This document shows, piece after piece, positions 42,407-51,722 of a DNA stretch of 64,000 nucleotides. Every line of letters starts with the position of its first letter. Position 1 is the stretch's first letter. A model generated the notes under the pieces. That model did no database searches. It was not told the origin of the DNA and saw only the letters and a list, made by a program, of their open reading frames with translations. Location: the NCBI RefSeq assembly GCF_018918185.1, contig NZ_JAHLPZ010000010.1, forward strand, positions 62,001 to 126,000. Reading direction: 5' to 3'. The position numbers and the translations under genes were made by a program. The DNA is from Eubacterium sp. MSJ-21. Lineage in GTDB: Bacteria > Bacillota > Clostridia > Lachnospirales > Lachnospiraceae.

Positions 42407-43729
42407 ATGTTTAACCGGACATCCTTACATATTGCCATGCTGGTATGGGGTTGTATCTTTTCCTTGATTGCAGCACTCTGCATGTTTATGAGCAGGAATT
42501 TTGATAAAGAGAAGCGCAGATGGATGATTGCGATGCAGCTGGTCTGTGCGATTCTTATGCTGTGTGATGCACTTGCATGGGGGTATCGGGGCGTGGAAGG
42601 TGCCCGCACGTTTCTGGTGTTATACTTTAGTAATTTTCTTGTGTTTGCCCTAAGTGATGTGCTGCTTGGATTGTATCATGGGTATCTGTGCTGCTGTCTG
42701 TTTCGGGATTTTTCCAGACAAAAGCTGCAAAAACCGGTCTGGCGTATCCGGCTGGGATATGGGATATCTGTGGCAGCACTGCTGCTTGTGATCATATCCC
42801 AGATTACGCATTGGTATTACTCCTTTGATTCACATAATTTCTATCATCGGAATTCCGGATATATTTTATCACTGGTAATGCCGATGCTCGGCATGCTGCT
42901 GGATGTATCCCTGCTGATACAGTATCGGAAAAGACTGAATCATATGATGTTTTCTGCGCTGCTGTCCTATGTTGTGCTTCCGTTTCTGGCGACAGTTGCA
43001 CTGGCGTTTTACTATGGCATATCGCTTTCCAATATTGCCATCTTCATCTCGATGATTCTGATGTTTGTTGCGTCAATGATGGAACAGAATGAGAATCTGG
43101 CACGGAAGGAAAAGGAAGCGGCAGACATGCGTATTTCTGTGATGATGTCACAGATTGCTCCTCATTTTATCTATAATACACTGAATTCGATTGCGGGATT
43201 GTGCGAGAGCAATCCGGCAGAGGCGAAGGAGACAACGCTTGCATTCTCCGAATATCTGCGTGGAAATTTGAACGCACTGAGTGAAAATGACTTGATTCCA
43301 TTTGAACGGGAACTGAAGCATGTAACATATTATCTGACCATTGAACAAAAACGGTTTGGTGCACGTGTGAAAGTATGCTATGATATACAGGAACAGGACT
43401 TCCTGCTTCCGGCGCTGACTCTGCAGCCGATTGTAGAAAATGCAGTTAAGCATGGTTTATGTAAGAAAAAAGGGGGCGGAACTGTGATAATCCGCACAGA
43501 ACGGCAGGAGGGGCGTATATGCATGACAGTTGTAGATGATGGAGCTGGGTTTGATGATGACCGGACGGGGAAGACATCGGACGGAAAGCTGCATGTCGGG
43601 ATTGAAAATGTCCGTACGCGTCTGCGGGATATGTGTCAGGGTGAGCTTCTGATTGAAAGTACGAAGGGTGTTGGAACTACGGTCCGGATTCTGATTCCGG
43701 ATTCACATACTAAGAGGGAAAAGGAATGA
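42407..43729 (+). CDS. LytS-like membrane histidine kinase
   Basis: 440 residues. Six to seven membrane helices fill residues 1-225; the kinase core carries the phospho-acceptor H253 in MSQIAPHFIYNTLNSI, the pattern of the LytS/YesM class, and an HATPase with LQPIVENAVKHGL and VVDDGAGFDD. It phosphorylates a partner regulator; the next gene overlaps by 4 nt (ATGA) and is the obvious partner. The sensor is the 7-helix bundle rather than an external domain. Signal unknown. Confidence 0.93.
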   Translation: MFNRTSLHIAMLVWGCIFSLIAALCMFMSRNFDKEKRRWMIAMQLVCAILMLCDALAWGYRGVEGARTFLVLYFSNFLVFALSDVLLGLYHGYLCCCLFRDFSRQKLQKPVWRIRLGYGISVAALLLVIISQITHWYYSFDSHNFYHRNSGYILSLVMPMLGMLLDVSLLIQYRKRLNHMMFSALLSYVVLPFLATVALAFYYGISLSNIAIFISMILMFVASMMEQNENLARKEKEAADMRISVMMSQIAPHFIYNTLNSIAGLCESNPAEAKETTLAFSEYLRGNLNALSENDLIPFERELKHVTYYLTIEQKRFGARVKVCYDIQEQDFLLPALTLQPIVENAVKHGLCKKKGGGTVIIRTERQEGRICMTVVDDGAGFDDDRTGKTSDGKLHVGIENVRTRLRDMCQGELLIESTKGVGTTVRILIPDSHTKREKE

Positions 43730-44502
43730 AGATACTTGCAGCGGATGATGAAGAATTAGGATACAGGCAGCTTGTAACAGCCATACAGGAGGCGGCACCG
43801 GACGCAGAGATAAAAGCGTTTCAGGAACCGGATGCGCTTTTGCACTTTGCAAAGGAGCATCCGTGTGATGTCGCATTTCTGGACGTAGAGATGGGACACC
43901 TGTCCGGCGTGGAGGTTGCCAGACAGCTGAAACAATGGTATCCGAAAGTAAATATTATATTTGTGACCGGATACAGCCAATATATGGAGGATGCAATCAG
44001 GCTGCGCACGAGTGGTTATGTGGGAAAGCCTGTGACGAAGGAAAAGATACAGGAGGAGCTGGAGAATCTGCGGCATCCGGTAGAAGAAATTAAACGGGAT
44101 GTCCTGGTGGTACGCTGCTTTGGAACCTTTGATGTATTCATGAATGGAAAAAGTCTGAATTTTGAGCGAAGTAAGACGAAGGAGATGCTTGCGTATCTGA
44201 TTGACCGCCGTGGGAGTGCTGTCACATCCGGGGAGCTTCGGGCGGTGCTCTGGGAAGATGCAGAGACGGATGAGAAGACGGGCGTGTATCTGCAGAAGCT
44301 GAAGCGCGATCTGATCAATACGCTGAAATCAGTTGGTATGGAGTCGGTGTTTGTAACCGGATGGAATAAATATGCCATTGATCCGTCAAGGATTTCCTGC
44401 GATTATTATGACTATCTGGATGGCAGACCGGAAGGCGTGCGGGCATATAATGGAGAATATATGGCACAGTATGACTGGAGAAATATAGAGGATATCAATT
44501 GA
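43726..44502 (+). CDS. Response regulator with SARP/winged-helix output
   Basis: 258 residues. Receiver domain with acidic D7-D8, phospho-acceptor D53 (FLDVEM), T81 and K101 (VGKPVT). The output domain (about 125-258) begins VRCFGTFDVFMNGKSLNFER and has the FG-x-F-x-V start and winged-helix pattern of BTAD/SARP-type activators rather than the LytTR domain usually partnered with LytS kinases. It overlaps the kinase gene by 4 nt. A terminator follows. Likely targets are the next genes, but no binding site is proven. Confidence 0.9.
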   Translation: MKILAADDEELGYRQLVTAIQEAAPDAEIKAFQEPDALLHFAKEHPCDVAFLDVEMGHLSGVEVARQLKQWYPKVNIIFVTGYSQYMEDAIRLRTSGYVGKPVTKEKIQEELENLRHPVEEIKRDVLVVRCFGTFDVFMNGKSLNFERSKTKEMLAYLIDRRGSAVTSGELRAVLWEDAETDEKTGVYLQKLKRDLINTLKSVGMESVFVTGWNKYAIDPSRISCDYYDYLDGRPEGVRAYNGEYMAQYDWRNIEDIN

Positions 44503-44517
44503 TGTATGGAAACACAG

Positions 44518-44554
44518 GAGTTATGTTCCGGAAAGGGAATATAACTCTTTTTTT
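44518..44554 (+). terminator. Terminator after the kinase/regulator operon
   Basis: GAGTTATGTTCC and GGGAATATAACTC arms followed by seven T residues. Confidence 0.85.
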
Positions 44555-44583
44555 GTGACAAAAATATTTCATTTGTCATATTT

Positions 44584-44620
44584 TTGTCATATTTGGTCTG
44601 ATATACTATAGCTATAGTAT
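44584..44620 (+). promoter_or_regulatory. Promoter with 18-bp perfect palindrome
   Basis: TTGTCA (44584-44589), a 17-nt spacer and TATAGC (44607-44612). ATACTATAGCTATAGTAT (44603-44620) is a perfect palindrome covering the -10 and start site, a strong operator candidate controlling the pseudo-receiver and surface-protein genes. Confidence 0.6.
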
Positions 44621-44643
44621 GTTGATAAAGGGGATGACTGCGC

Positions 44644-45003
44644 TTGAAAATAATTGTATATGATGACAGCTGGAAAACCCGTCTACAGATGGCGCGTACC
44701 ATCCGGGGAACAGCCAGGGGGGCAGATGTGCATGTCTTTAAGGACACACAGGCTGTGTTAGATTATGTGGCAGAACATCAGCCGGAGGTTGCATTTATCA
44801 GTACAGAAAATGAGGATGGCAGAGGATATTTTCTGATTAAACGGATGAAATATCTGTCTCCACGGACAAATGTGATTGCAGTTGCGAGCACATACCGGTA
44901 TTTAAAGGAACTGACGGAGCTTCGGGTAAGTGGTTATGTGACGGAGAAATTCACAAAAGAAGCGGTTCATGAGGAAATGGAGAACCTGCGGTATGCAGTG
45001 TGA
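44644..45003 (+). CDS. Degenerate receiver-domain protein (pseudo-receiver)
   Basis: 119 residues, TTG start with AAAGGGG upstream. It aligns without gaps with the receiver of the regulator encoded just upstream: the acidic pair D7-D8 is kept, but phospho-acceptor D53 is S53, T81 is A81 and K101 is E101. It has no output domain. The sequence SGYVTEKFTKEAVHEEMENL mirrors SGYVGKPVTKEKIQEELENL of that regulator, which points to a duplication of its receiver. It cannot be phosphorylated normally and may act by binding the kinase or the regulator. It lies 33 nt before the surface-protein gene. Confidence 0.82.
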   Translation: MKIIVYDDSWKTRLQMARTIRGTARGADVHVFKDTQAVLDYVAEHQPEVAFISTENEDGRGYFLIKRMKYLSPRTNVIAVASTYRYLKELTELRVSGYVTEKFTKEAVHEEMENLRYAV

Positions 45004-45036
45004 GAATGGTTTATAAAAGATGGAGGATATAGACAC

Positions 45037-48000
45037 ATGATAAGAAAAAGCAAATTATGGAAGAAGATGATTGTCGGATTTGCGACGGCGGCAGTGATGC
45101 TTACATCCGTACAGGGATTTTCCGGCTCGGCATTGGTTGTACATGCAGCGACCAGTGCACAATATCAGCCGATGACGATTGCCTCTGGGTTTAATGCAGA
45201 TGTATTTTATGATGCAGGAGAGAACTTTGCAGAGACAGATTCTGCGGAATCCAGTGACAAAGTGAATGGAAATAAGGCATGCTTTTATACAGCGGCGTCC
45301 GGCGTTGCCGAAAGTGGTGGATTTCCAGCAGATGGTATTATTGCGGATGAGTCGGTGAGTGGTCTTACATGGAAGTTGAATAGCTACAATATGGACAATG
45401 CGCTGCGGCTGGCTCCGGGAGCAAATGGAGCGATAACGTTTTCGACGATCGGCTGCTATCAGAAGTTAAATTTCCTCGTAACGGCAGGAGGTGTCGGAAC
45501 AGGGCATGATGCAACGATGAACGTAACTGTAACTTATACAGATGGGGCTACATCCGATCAGACATTCGTAGTACGTGATTGGTATGATCCAACAAATAGT
45601 GTAACCGCGCAGTATATGCGGACATATACTGGGGATGCAGCAAATGGTAGTACGACCAGCGGACCATATCTGACACGGTGTGAAATGGATATAGATACAA
45701 CCAAATTAATCCAGAATATTCAGATTTCAAATAGTGCCAACAATACAGATGTTTATGTGTGTGTTTATGCGGTAACCGGTTTGGGGGCTGCCATTGCGGC
45801 GCCAGAGCCGAGTGCTTCTGATGTAACTGCAAATGGATTTAAAATTGGGTGGAATCCGGTTGATGATGCAACATCGTATCGGGTGGATGTGGCAACGGAT
45901 GAGAATTTTACGAATATGCTTGCCGGGTATAATAACCTTGTTGTGGACACGACATCGGTAGATGTCTCCGGACTGAATCCGTATACGGAATATTTCTACC
46001 GGGTGCGTGCAGTAGATGGAAATGGAGGACAGAGTATCAGTTCGGAGACAAAGTACGTGGAGACAACGGCTCATACGCATAGCTGGAGCCTGACTGCTGC
46101 TGAAGATCCTGCAGTTGCAAAGGCTGCATGTTCTGTCGATGGCTGTAAATATAAGGAATCCCCTGCAACATTGACACTGAAGGCAGAAGATATGGCATAT
46201 ACAGGTAAGGCATATAATAAAGCCAGCGTGACAGGGAACCTGATAAGAGTAACGGGAGCGACGCTTGCGTATACTTATTATGTGAAAACGGGCGATGACT
46301 TTCAGAAGGATCAACAGCAAGGTCTGGAAGCTGCGCCAAGTAATGCGGGGAGCTATTGGGTTGTCTGCGAGATTACAGCTGGAGAAAGCAATGTGAAAGT
46401 CGTAGATTCGTTTACCATTACGAAAGCAACCCCGAAGGTAAGTGTAACTGGTAGAAATAATCTGACGTACACGGGAAATAAGCTGGCGCTGGTTGCGTCG
46501 AATACGACAGGAGGAACTGTTTATTACCGCCTTGGAACCGGGGGAACATGGAGTACAGAGATTCCGACAGCGGTAGATGCTTCTCAGGAAGATGTCGCTT
46601 ATGAGGTATATTATTATGTGGCAGGCGATACCAATTATGAAGGCGTTGGATCGGAAGAGACACCTGCAGGTAAGGTAATGGTGTATATTGACAAAGCAGA
46701 TATTCCGGTATCTGAGAACCATGCGAGCGGACCTTATCAGGAGGGAAAAACATATACATCAACGGTAACAACGGAGATAGCTGATGCAAAAATCGAATAT
46801 AGTGACAGCTATTATGGATCATATCGAGCAGAACCATACTCGTATGAAGATGTAGGAGATTATGAGACATATTACAGGGTCTCAACCGGGAATCCGAATT
46901 ATAAGACGACAACCGGATATTTGATGACACATGTGCAGGGCAAGCAGTTTGCTAATGGGGATATCAAGGTTGAAGGGTACGATGGAATCTATGATGGAGA
47001 AGAACATACGATCAGTGTAACAGTATTTGGTACAGCAGAAGGAGCGGACATAGAGTATGCGACTCAATACTATGGAGAATATAGTACAGATCCAATCACG
47101 GTAAAAAATGTAACTGCGTCTGGTTATGATGATTACAAAACCATTTACTATCGTGTATCAAAGAAGGGATATTACCAGAAAATAAGCTCGGCGAGAGTAA
47201 AGATTACACCAAAGCAGCTGGATGCTTCGGTTATTGCAGCGGATAAACGATATGATGGAACACAGGATGCAGATGTAGAGGCAGTTGTGGATACAGGTGT
47301 GGCGGGAGAGACACTTACGATTTCCGGAGTAAAGGGAAGCTTTGAGAATCCGGCTGCAGGAGAGAATAAGCGTGTATCTGTTGACAGTACCGCAGCACAG
47401 GTGTCAGCACCGGACAATGTGAACAGCGGAAATTATAAGATTGTCTATCCGAAGGAAACGACTGCTTCCATTACACCGCGAATTGTGACGCTTGAATGGG
47501 CGCAGACAACATTTAACTATACAGGGGAAAACCAGACAATCACGGCAACTGTAGCAAATGCGGTTGCAGGAGAGGAGGTAGAACTGACCTATGCGGGTAA
47601 TATGCAGAAAGAAGTGGGCAGTTATACCGCGGAAGTACTGTCAGTTTCTGATTCCAATTATACATTGGAGGGAACGGAGAATATAACCTGTAACTGGAAG
47701 ATACAGTCTTATGAGACAGCGGTAACGGCAACACCGGTTTCTTCTGCACCTGGCGGGCATGGCTGGAGCCGGGGAGAAGTAACATTACAGGCAGAAGGGT
47801 ATCAGATATCACAGGATGGCGTTACCTGGAGTGATTCGATTTCGTGTTCAAGTGAAGGTGAGCGACAAGTCGGATATTATCTGAAGGAAACTGCGACGGG
47901 ATATATTACAGCACTGAAGACACTGACAATAAAGATTGATACGGAGGCACCAACCGGAACGATTCAGTTTAGCCAGACAAATGAAAAAGGAGAGTCTGTA

Positions 48001-50007
48001 TTCGCAGATGAAGTCGTGGCAACAATTGTGGCGGAAGATGCATCAAGTGGAATTGAAAGCATCGAATATCTGATTGTTCCTAATGGTGAAAATGTGGATT
48101 TAGAGAATGCAGACTGGGTATCCGGGAATCAGGTAACGTTACAGGCGGACCAGAAGTCTGACATCTATGCGAAGCTGACAGATATGGCAGGAAATACATG
48201 TGTGATCGATTCAAAATCCGTCGTTGTATATACTGCGGCAACAGCAAAAGCAGAAGCTGAATATGAATGTCTTGCAACGGAAGATATCGTAACAGGAATT
48301 GCAGTAAATGGAAATAAGGTCGCAGCAATCAAGAATGGAGAGAAAACACTTCCTGCAGAGGCTTATGCGGTCGAGGATGGAAAGGTAGTCCTGAAGAATA
48401 CTTATCTGAAGGCACTTGAAGCAGGAACCTATACTCTGATGGTATCGTACCTTCCGGTGGATGATGCGGTGCAGACGTCGCCAAGGGATTCTGTTATTAC
48501 GCTTCATGTGGTGCATATACAGGGACAGGTAACCAATATTGCTGACCTGTCAAAGGTGTATGATGGCGCAGTAACGGTGAATCCAACATTCGACACAACG
48601 AATCATCCAGGCGAAAATAATAAGAATGTAACGATTGAATATAAGGAAAAGAATGCAGAGGATTCTGCGTATACAAAGTCAGCACCTAAAAATGTAGGCG
48701 AATATGTTGTTCGTGTGACGGTTGCTGAAGATGCATGCTATGCAGAAGCAGTTGGAACAGCAGAATTTACGATTGCCCCGAAGAAGGTAGAAGTTAAGGT
48801 AAATGATACAAGCAAGCATGTAGGAATGGAAGATCCACATTACACATATACTGTAACGGGACTTGTAAAGGGCGAGACGCTTACAGAGATTATGGTATCA
48901 CGCGTATCCGGTGAAGCGGTTGGCGAGTATAAGATCATTCCGAGTCTGGATGAAACAGGAAATCCAAACTATGAAATTCAGTATGAAGCAGGAACATTGA
49001 CCATCGAGGATCATGATTGGTCAGACGCATGGGTTGAAATTCAGGAAGCAACGGAAACGACTGAGGGGGAAAAAGAAAAGACCTGTGCGGTAGATGGATG
49101 TGGTCAGAAAAAATATGCGAAAATCCCGGTTATCGGAGCTGTTGCGGATCCGAATGAAGGAAAACTGGAGAAGGATGCACAGGTCACACCGGAATCTCCG
49201 ATTCGGAAAGCAACCTTAAATAATAAGGCGACAGAGCTTTTGGAGGCAGATGGTATTTTTACTGAAAGTGAAAAAGCACAGCTGGAAAATGGATCCAAAG
49301 CAAATGTCTGGTTGGAAGTATCAGAACTTGATCCGGAGAGTCTTTCTACGGCAGAAAAAGGTCTGGTTGCACAGGAAGCAGTTGCGTTTGCTGGAAGAGA
49401 TGTGGACATTACATATTTTAATGCAGATTTGTATAAGCAGGTGGATGGGAATGCAAGAACACAGATTCATGAACCAAAGACGGATATTCGTGTAACAATC
49501 AGGATTCCGGAAAGCCTGATCAATACAAATGCGGCTATAGAACGAGAATATCGGATTATTCGGCTGCATAACGGAGAGACGACACTGATTCGCGGAGTAT
49601 ATAATGAAAATGCCAGAGAATTCTCCTTTGTAACAAATGAATTTTCAACATACGCGATCATATACAAGGATTCTGCAAAGCAGATTACACCGGAGGATCC
49701 GACGACAGAGGTACCAACGACAGAAACGCCAACGACGACAGAGGTATCAACGACAGAAGCACCTGCAACGACAACTGAGCCAGTGACCTCAGAGACGCAG
49801 GTCATAACGCCGGAAGGACAGAAAACGGAGTCAGCAGCCACAACGGAAGCTGGCACAGGTAATCAGACTGGGGCGACAGCAACCGGAGATTCCTTTGAAC
49901 CTGTTATCTGGCTGGCTATGATGGGTGCAGCACTTCTTGCGTTCCTTGGACTTCTGAATAAGAAATATAAAGACAGCAGGGAAGATGACGACGAAATACA
50001 GAAATAA
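45037..50007 (+). CDS. Giant secreted surface protein with FnIII and YDG/MBG-like repeats
   Basis: 1656 residues. The signal peptide ends near VVHAAT (about 38). A beta-rich N-terminal domain is followed by a fibronectin III domain (about 250-345; ANGFKIGWNPVDDATSYRVD and PYTEYFYRVRAVDGNGG), then several MBG/YDG-like Ig repeats (KITPKQLDASVIAADKRYDG; IAPKKVEVKVNDTSKHVG). A Thr/Glu/Pro spacer (VPTTETPTTTEVSTTEAP) leads to TGDSFEPV, a membrane helix and a KKYK tail. The end resembles a cell-wall sorting signal of the TGD type but lacks a clear LPxTG. Likely an adhesin or mucin-binding fibre. It sits under the palindromic promoter with the pseudo-receiver. Confidence 0.88.
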   Translation: MIRKSKLWKKMIVGFATAAVMLTSVQGFSGSALVVHAATSAQYQPMTIASGFNADVFYDAGENFAETDSAESSDKVNGNKACFYTAASGVAESGGFPADGIIADESVSGLTWKLNSYNMDNALRLAPGANGAITFSTIGCYQKLNFLVTAGGVGTGHDATMNVTVTYTDGATSDQTFVVRDWYDPTNSVTAQYMRTYTGDAANGSTTSGPYLTRCEMDIDTTKLIQNIQISNSANNTDVYVCVYAVTGLGAAIAAPEPSASDVTANGFKIGWNPVDDATSYRVDVATDENFTNMLAGYNNLVVDTTSVDVSGLNPYTEYFYRVRAVDGNGGQSISSETKYVETTAHTHSWSLTAAEDPAVAKAACSVDGCKYKESPATLTLKAEDMAYTGKAYNKASVTGNLIRVTGATLAYTYYVKTGDDFQKDQQQGLEAAPSNAGSYWVVCEITAGESNVKVVDSFTITKATPKVSVTGRNNLTYTGNKLALVASNTTGGTVYYRLGTGGTWSTEIPTAVDASQEDVAYEVYYYVAGDTNYEGVGSEETPAGKVMVYIDKADIPVSENHASGPYQEGKTYTSTVTTEIADAKIEYSDSYYGSYRAEPYSYEDVGDYETYYRVSTGNPNYKTTTGYLMTHVQGKQFANGDIKVEGYDGIYDGEEHTISVTVFGTAEGADIEYATQYYGEYSTDPITVKNVTASGYDDYKTIYYRVSKKGYYQKISSARVKITPKQLDASVIAADKRYDGTQDADVEAVVDTGVAGETLTISGVKGSFENPAAGENKRVSVDSTAAQVSAPDNVNSGNYKIVYPKETTASITPRIVTLEWAQTTFNYTGENQTITATVANAVAGEEVELTYAGNMQKEVGSYTAEVLSVSDSNYTLEGTENITCNWKIQSYETAVTATPVSSAPGGHGWSRGEVTLQAEGYQISQDGVTWSDSISCSSEGERQVGYYLKETATGYITALKTLTIKIDTEAPTGTIQFSQTNEKGESVFADEVVATIVAEDASSGIESIEYLIVPNGENVDLENADWVSGNQVTLQADQKSDIYAKLTDMAGNTCVIDSKSVVVYTAATAKAEAEYECLATEDIVTGIAVNGNKVAAIKNGEKTLPAEAYAVEDGKVVLKNTYLKALEAGTYTLMVSYLPVDDAVQTSPRDSVITLHVVHIQGQVTNIADLSKVYDGAVTVNPTFDTTNHPGENNKNVTIEYKEKNAEDSAYTKSAPKNVGEYVVRVTVAEDACYAEAVGTAEFTIAPKKVEVKVNDTSKHVGMEDPHYTYTVTGLVKGETLTEIMVSRVSGEAVGEYKIIPSLDETGNPNYEIQYEAGTLTIEDHDWSDAWVEIQEATETTEGEKEKTCAVDGCGQKKYAKIPVIGAVADPNEGKLEKDAQVTPESPIRKATLNNKATELLEADGIFTESEKAQLENGSKANVWLEVSELDPESLSTAEKGLVAQEAVAFAGRDVDITYFNADLYKQVDGNARTQIHEPKTDIRVTIRIPESLINTNAAIEREYRIIRLHNGETTLIRGVYNENAREFSFVTNEFSTYAIIYKDSAKQITPEDPTTEVPTTETPTTTEVSTTEAPATTTEPVTSETQVITPEGQKTESAATTEAGTGNQTGATATGDSFEPVIWLAMMGAALLAFLGLLNKKYKDSREDDDEIQK

Positions 50008-50030
50008 TATAGGCATATAAAGACATAAAG

Positions 50031-50069
50031 AAAACTCTCATCCGTGTTGAGCGGATGGGAGTTTTGTAT
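50031..50069 (+). terminator. Terminator of the surface-protein gene
   Basis: AAAACTCTCATCCG and CGGATGGGAGTTTT form a 14-bp stem with wobbles, followed by a short T-rich run. Its right half overlaps the next promoter. Confidence 0.8.
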
Positions 50070-50075
50070 TATAAT
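50047..50075 (+). promoter_or_regulatory. Promoter of the tRNA thiolase, overlapping a terminator
   Basis: TTGAGC (50047-50052), a 17-nt spacer and TATAAT (50070-50075). The expected start site, seven bases after the -10, is the A of ATG 50082. Confidence 0.65.
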
Positions 50076-50081
50076 GCAGAT

Positions 50082-50837
50082 ATGAAATTACAGAAATTAT
50101 ACAGCAAGGTGCGGCAGGCAGTGGACGCTTACCGGATGATCGAAGAGGGGGATAAGATTGCAATTGGCATCTCCGGAGGGAAAGATAGTCTGACACTTTT
50201 GTACGCACTGGCTGGAATGCGAAAATTTTATCCAAAAAAATATGATCTTGTGGCAATCACGGTTGACACGGGAGTAGGGGAATATATGCAATCCCGCGTC
50301 AGTACAGAGGAGGATTCAACATCACGGGGAATGGACTTTTCTAAGGTAAAAGAACTGTGTGATTCGTTGAACGTTCCATATGAGATTATTTCGACGTGTA
50401 TCTTTCCGATTCTGATGGAACGGCAGGAGAAGCGGATGTGCCCGCTCTGCGCGAAGCTTCGAAAGGGTGCGTTCAATGAAGCCGCATTGCGGCTGGGATG
50501 TAACAAGATTGCATATGCGCATCATAAAGATGATGTTGTGGAGACGTTTCTGATGTCGCAGGTATTAGAAGGACGGGTACATACATTCTCACCGGTGACG
50601 CATCTCGATGGCACGGAGCTTGATCTGATCCGCCCGCTTGTGTATGTGACCGAAGCGGAGGTGCGAGGTTTTATGCGACGGTATCAACTTCCGGTGGTGA
50701 AGAATCTGTGTCCGGTGGATGGTGCGACAAAACGGGAGGCTGCAAAGCAGATGTTAGCGCATATGGAGGAGGAATTTCCGAAGGCGAAGAGCCGGATGTT
50801 CGCGGCAATCCAACGGGATCATATCGATGGATGGTAA
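50082..50837 (+). CDS. TtcA-family tRNA 2-thiocytidine-type thiolase
   Basis: 251 residues. PP-loop ATPase motif SGGKDS at 31-36, a catalytic C120-x2-C123 (RMCPLCAKLRKG) and the conserved KIAYAHHKDDVVETFLMS and FSPVTHLDGTELDLIRPL blocks. TtcA enzymes thiolate C32 of tRNA using ATP and an iron-sulfur cluster; Firmicute homologues without proof of substrate are common. ATG 50082 has no ribosome site but lies seven bases after a TATAAT, which suggests a leaderless mRNA; the in-frame ATG 50055 lies in the previous terminator stem. Confidence 0.88.
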   Translation: MKLQKLYSKVRQAVDAYRMIEEGDKIAIGISGGKDSLTLLYALAGMRKFYPKKYDLVAITVDTGVGEYMQSRVSTEEDSTSRGMDFSKVKELCDSLNVPYEIISTCIFPILMERQEKRMCPLCAKLRKGAFNEAALRLGCNKIAYAHHKDDVVETFLMSQVLEGRVHTFSPVTHLDGTELDLIRPLVYVTEAEVRGFMRRYQLPVVKNLCPVDGATKREAAKQMLAHMEEEFPKAKSRMFAAIQRDHIDGW

Positions 50838-50866
50838 AATAATGCCTCTTTCTATGGAAATTTCAA

Positions 50867-50895
50867 TTGATTTTTTATGGCATCTGTGTTATCAT
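50867..50895 (+). promoter_or_regulatory. tRNA-Pro promoter
   Basis: TTGATT, a 17-nt spacer and TATCAT, ending 30 nt before the tRNA. Confidence 0.5.
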
Positions 50896-50925
50896 GTCAA
50901 ATGTTGGATTGATTTCCAATTTTAT

Positions 50926-50999
50926 CGGTGCGTGGCTCAGCTTGGTAGAGCGCTGCGTTCGGGACGCAGAGGTCGTGGGTTCGAATCCCGTCGCACCGA
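50926..50999 (+). tRNA. tRNA-Pro (anticodon CGG)
   Basis: A 74-nt cloverleaf. The acceptor CGGTGCG pairs with CGCACCG, discriminator A. The anticodon stem CTGCG/CGCAG holds TTCGGGA with anticodon CGG, and the T-loop is GTTCGAATC. A T-rich stretch follows without a clear hairpin, then the regulator gene. Confidence 0.97.
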
Positions 51000-51047
51000 T
51001 TTTTTTGTACCCTTTTTTAGGATATTTTTAGTTATGGAGGAAGTATC

Positions 51048-51722
51048 ATGAAATTACTGCTTGCCGAAGATGAAGTAGATATGTCAGATGCATTGGTCGA
51101 TATACTCACCTATCACAAGTATATGGTTGACGCCGTGTATGATGGGCAGGAGGCGCTTGATTATGCCGTGATGGGTGGCTATGACGGAATCATATTGGAT
51201 ATCATGATGCCGAAAATGAGTGGCTTGGAGGTGTTGCAGAGACTTCGGAGCCGCGGCAACCGGACACCGGTGTTGCTGCTTACGGCAAAGGCAGAGGTCG
51301 AAGACCGGATCGCAGGGCTGGATATGGGAGCGGACGATTATCTTCCAAAGCCTTTTGCGATGGGCGAGCTTCTGGCGCGCATCCGGGCAATGCTCCGGCG
51401 CAAGGAAGAATTCACTCCGGATATTGTTAAATGCGGCGATCTGTCGCTCAACATGCAGACCTATGAACTCAGTGGAAATGGACAATCGTTTGTATTGCCG
51501 AAGCTTGAATATCAGTTGATGGAAGTCTTTATGCTCAATCAGGGTATTTATATGTCAACCGAAAGTCTGCTGGAGAAAGTGTGGGGCTTTGATACGGACG
51601 CGGAAGTCGGCGTTGTCTGGGTGTACATTTCGTATCTGCGGAAACGGCTGCAGGCGTTAAAGGTGCATGTGGAGATTCAGGCAAAACGAGGCATAGGATA
51701 TCGGCTTGTAGAGGTGGAATAA
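51048..51722 (+). CDS. OmpR-family response regulator
   Basis: 224 residues. Receiver with acidic pocket E7-D8, phospho-acceptor D51 (ILDIMMPKMSG), T in VLLLTAKAE and K in LPKPFAMGELLARI; the C-terminal winged helix ends AKRGIGYRLVEVE. The kinase gene follows with no gap. The VTC/DUF4956/CotH genes downstream share orientation and could be its targets. Confidence 0.95.
   Translation: MKLLLAEDEVDMSDALVDILTYHKYMVDAVYDGQEALDYAVMGGYDGIILDIMMPKMSGLEVLQRLRSRGNRTPVLLLTAKAEVEDRIAGLDMGADDYLPKPFAMGELLARIRAMLRRKEEFTPDIVKCGDLSLNMQTYELSGNGQSFVLPKLEYQLMEVFMLNQGIYMSTESLLEKVWGFDTDAEVGVVWVYISYLRKRLQALKVHVEIQAKRGIGYRLVEVE

Noticed and set aside
49850-50007. Canonical LPxTG sorting signal on the surface protein
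   Set aside because: The end has TGD-spacer-helix-KK features but no LPxTG pentapeptide, so sortase anchoring is only possible.
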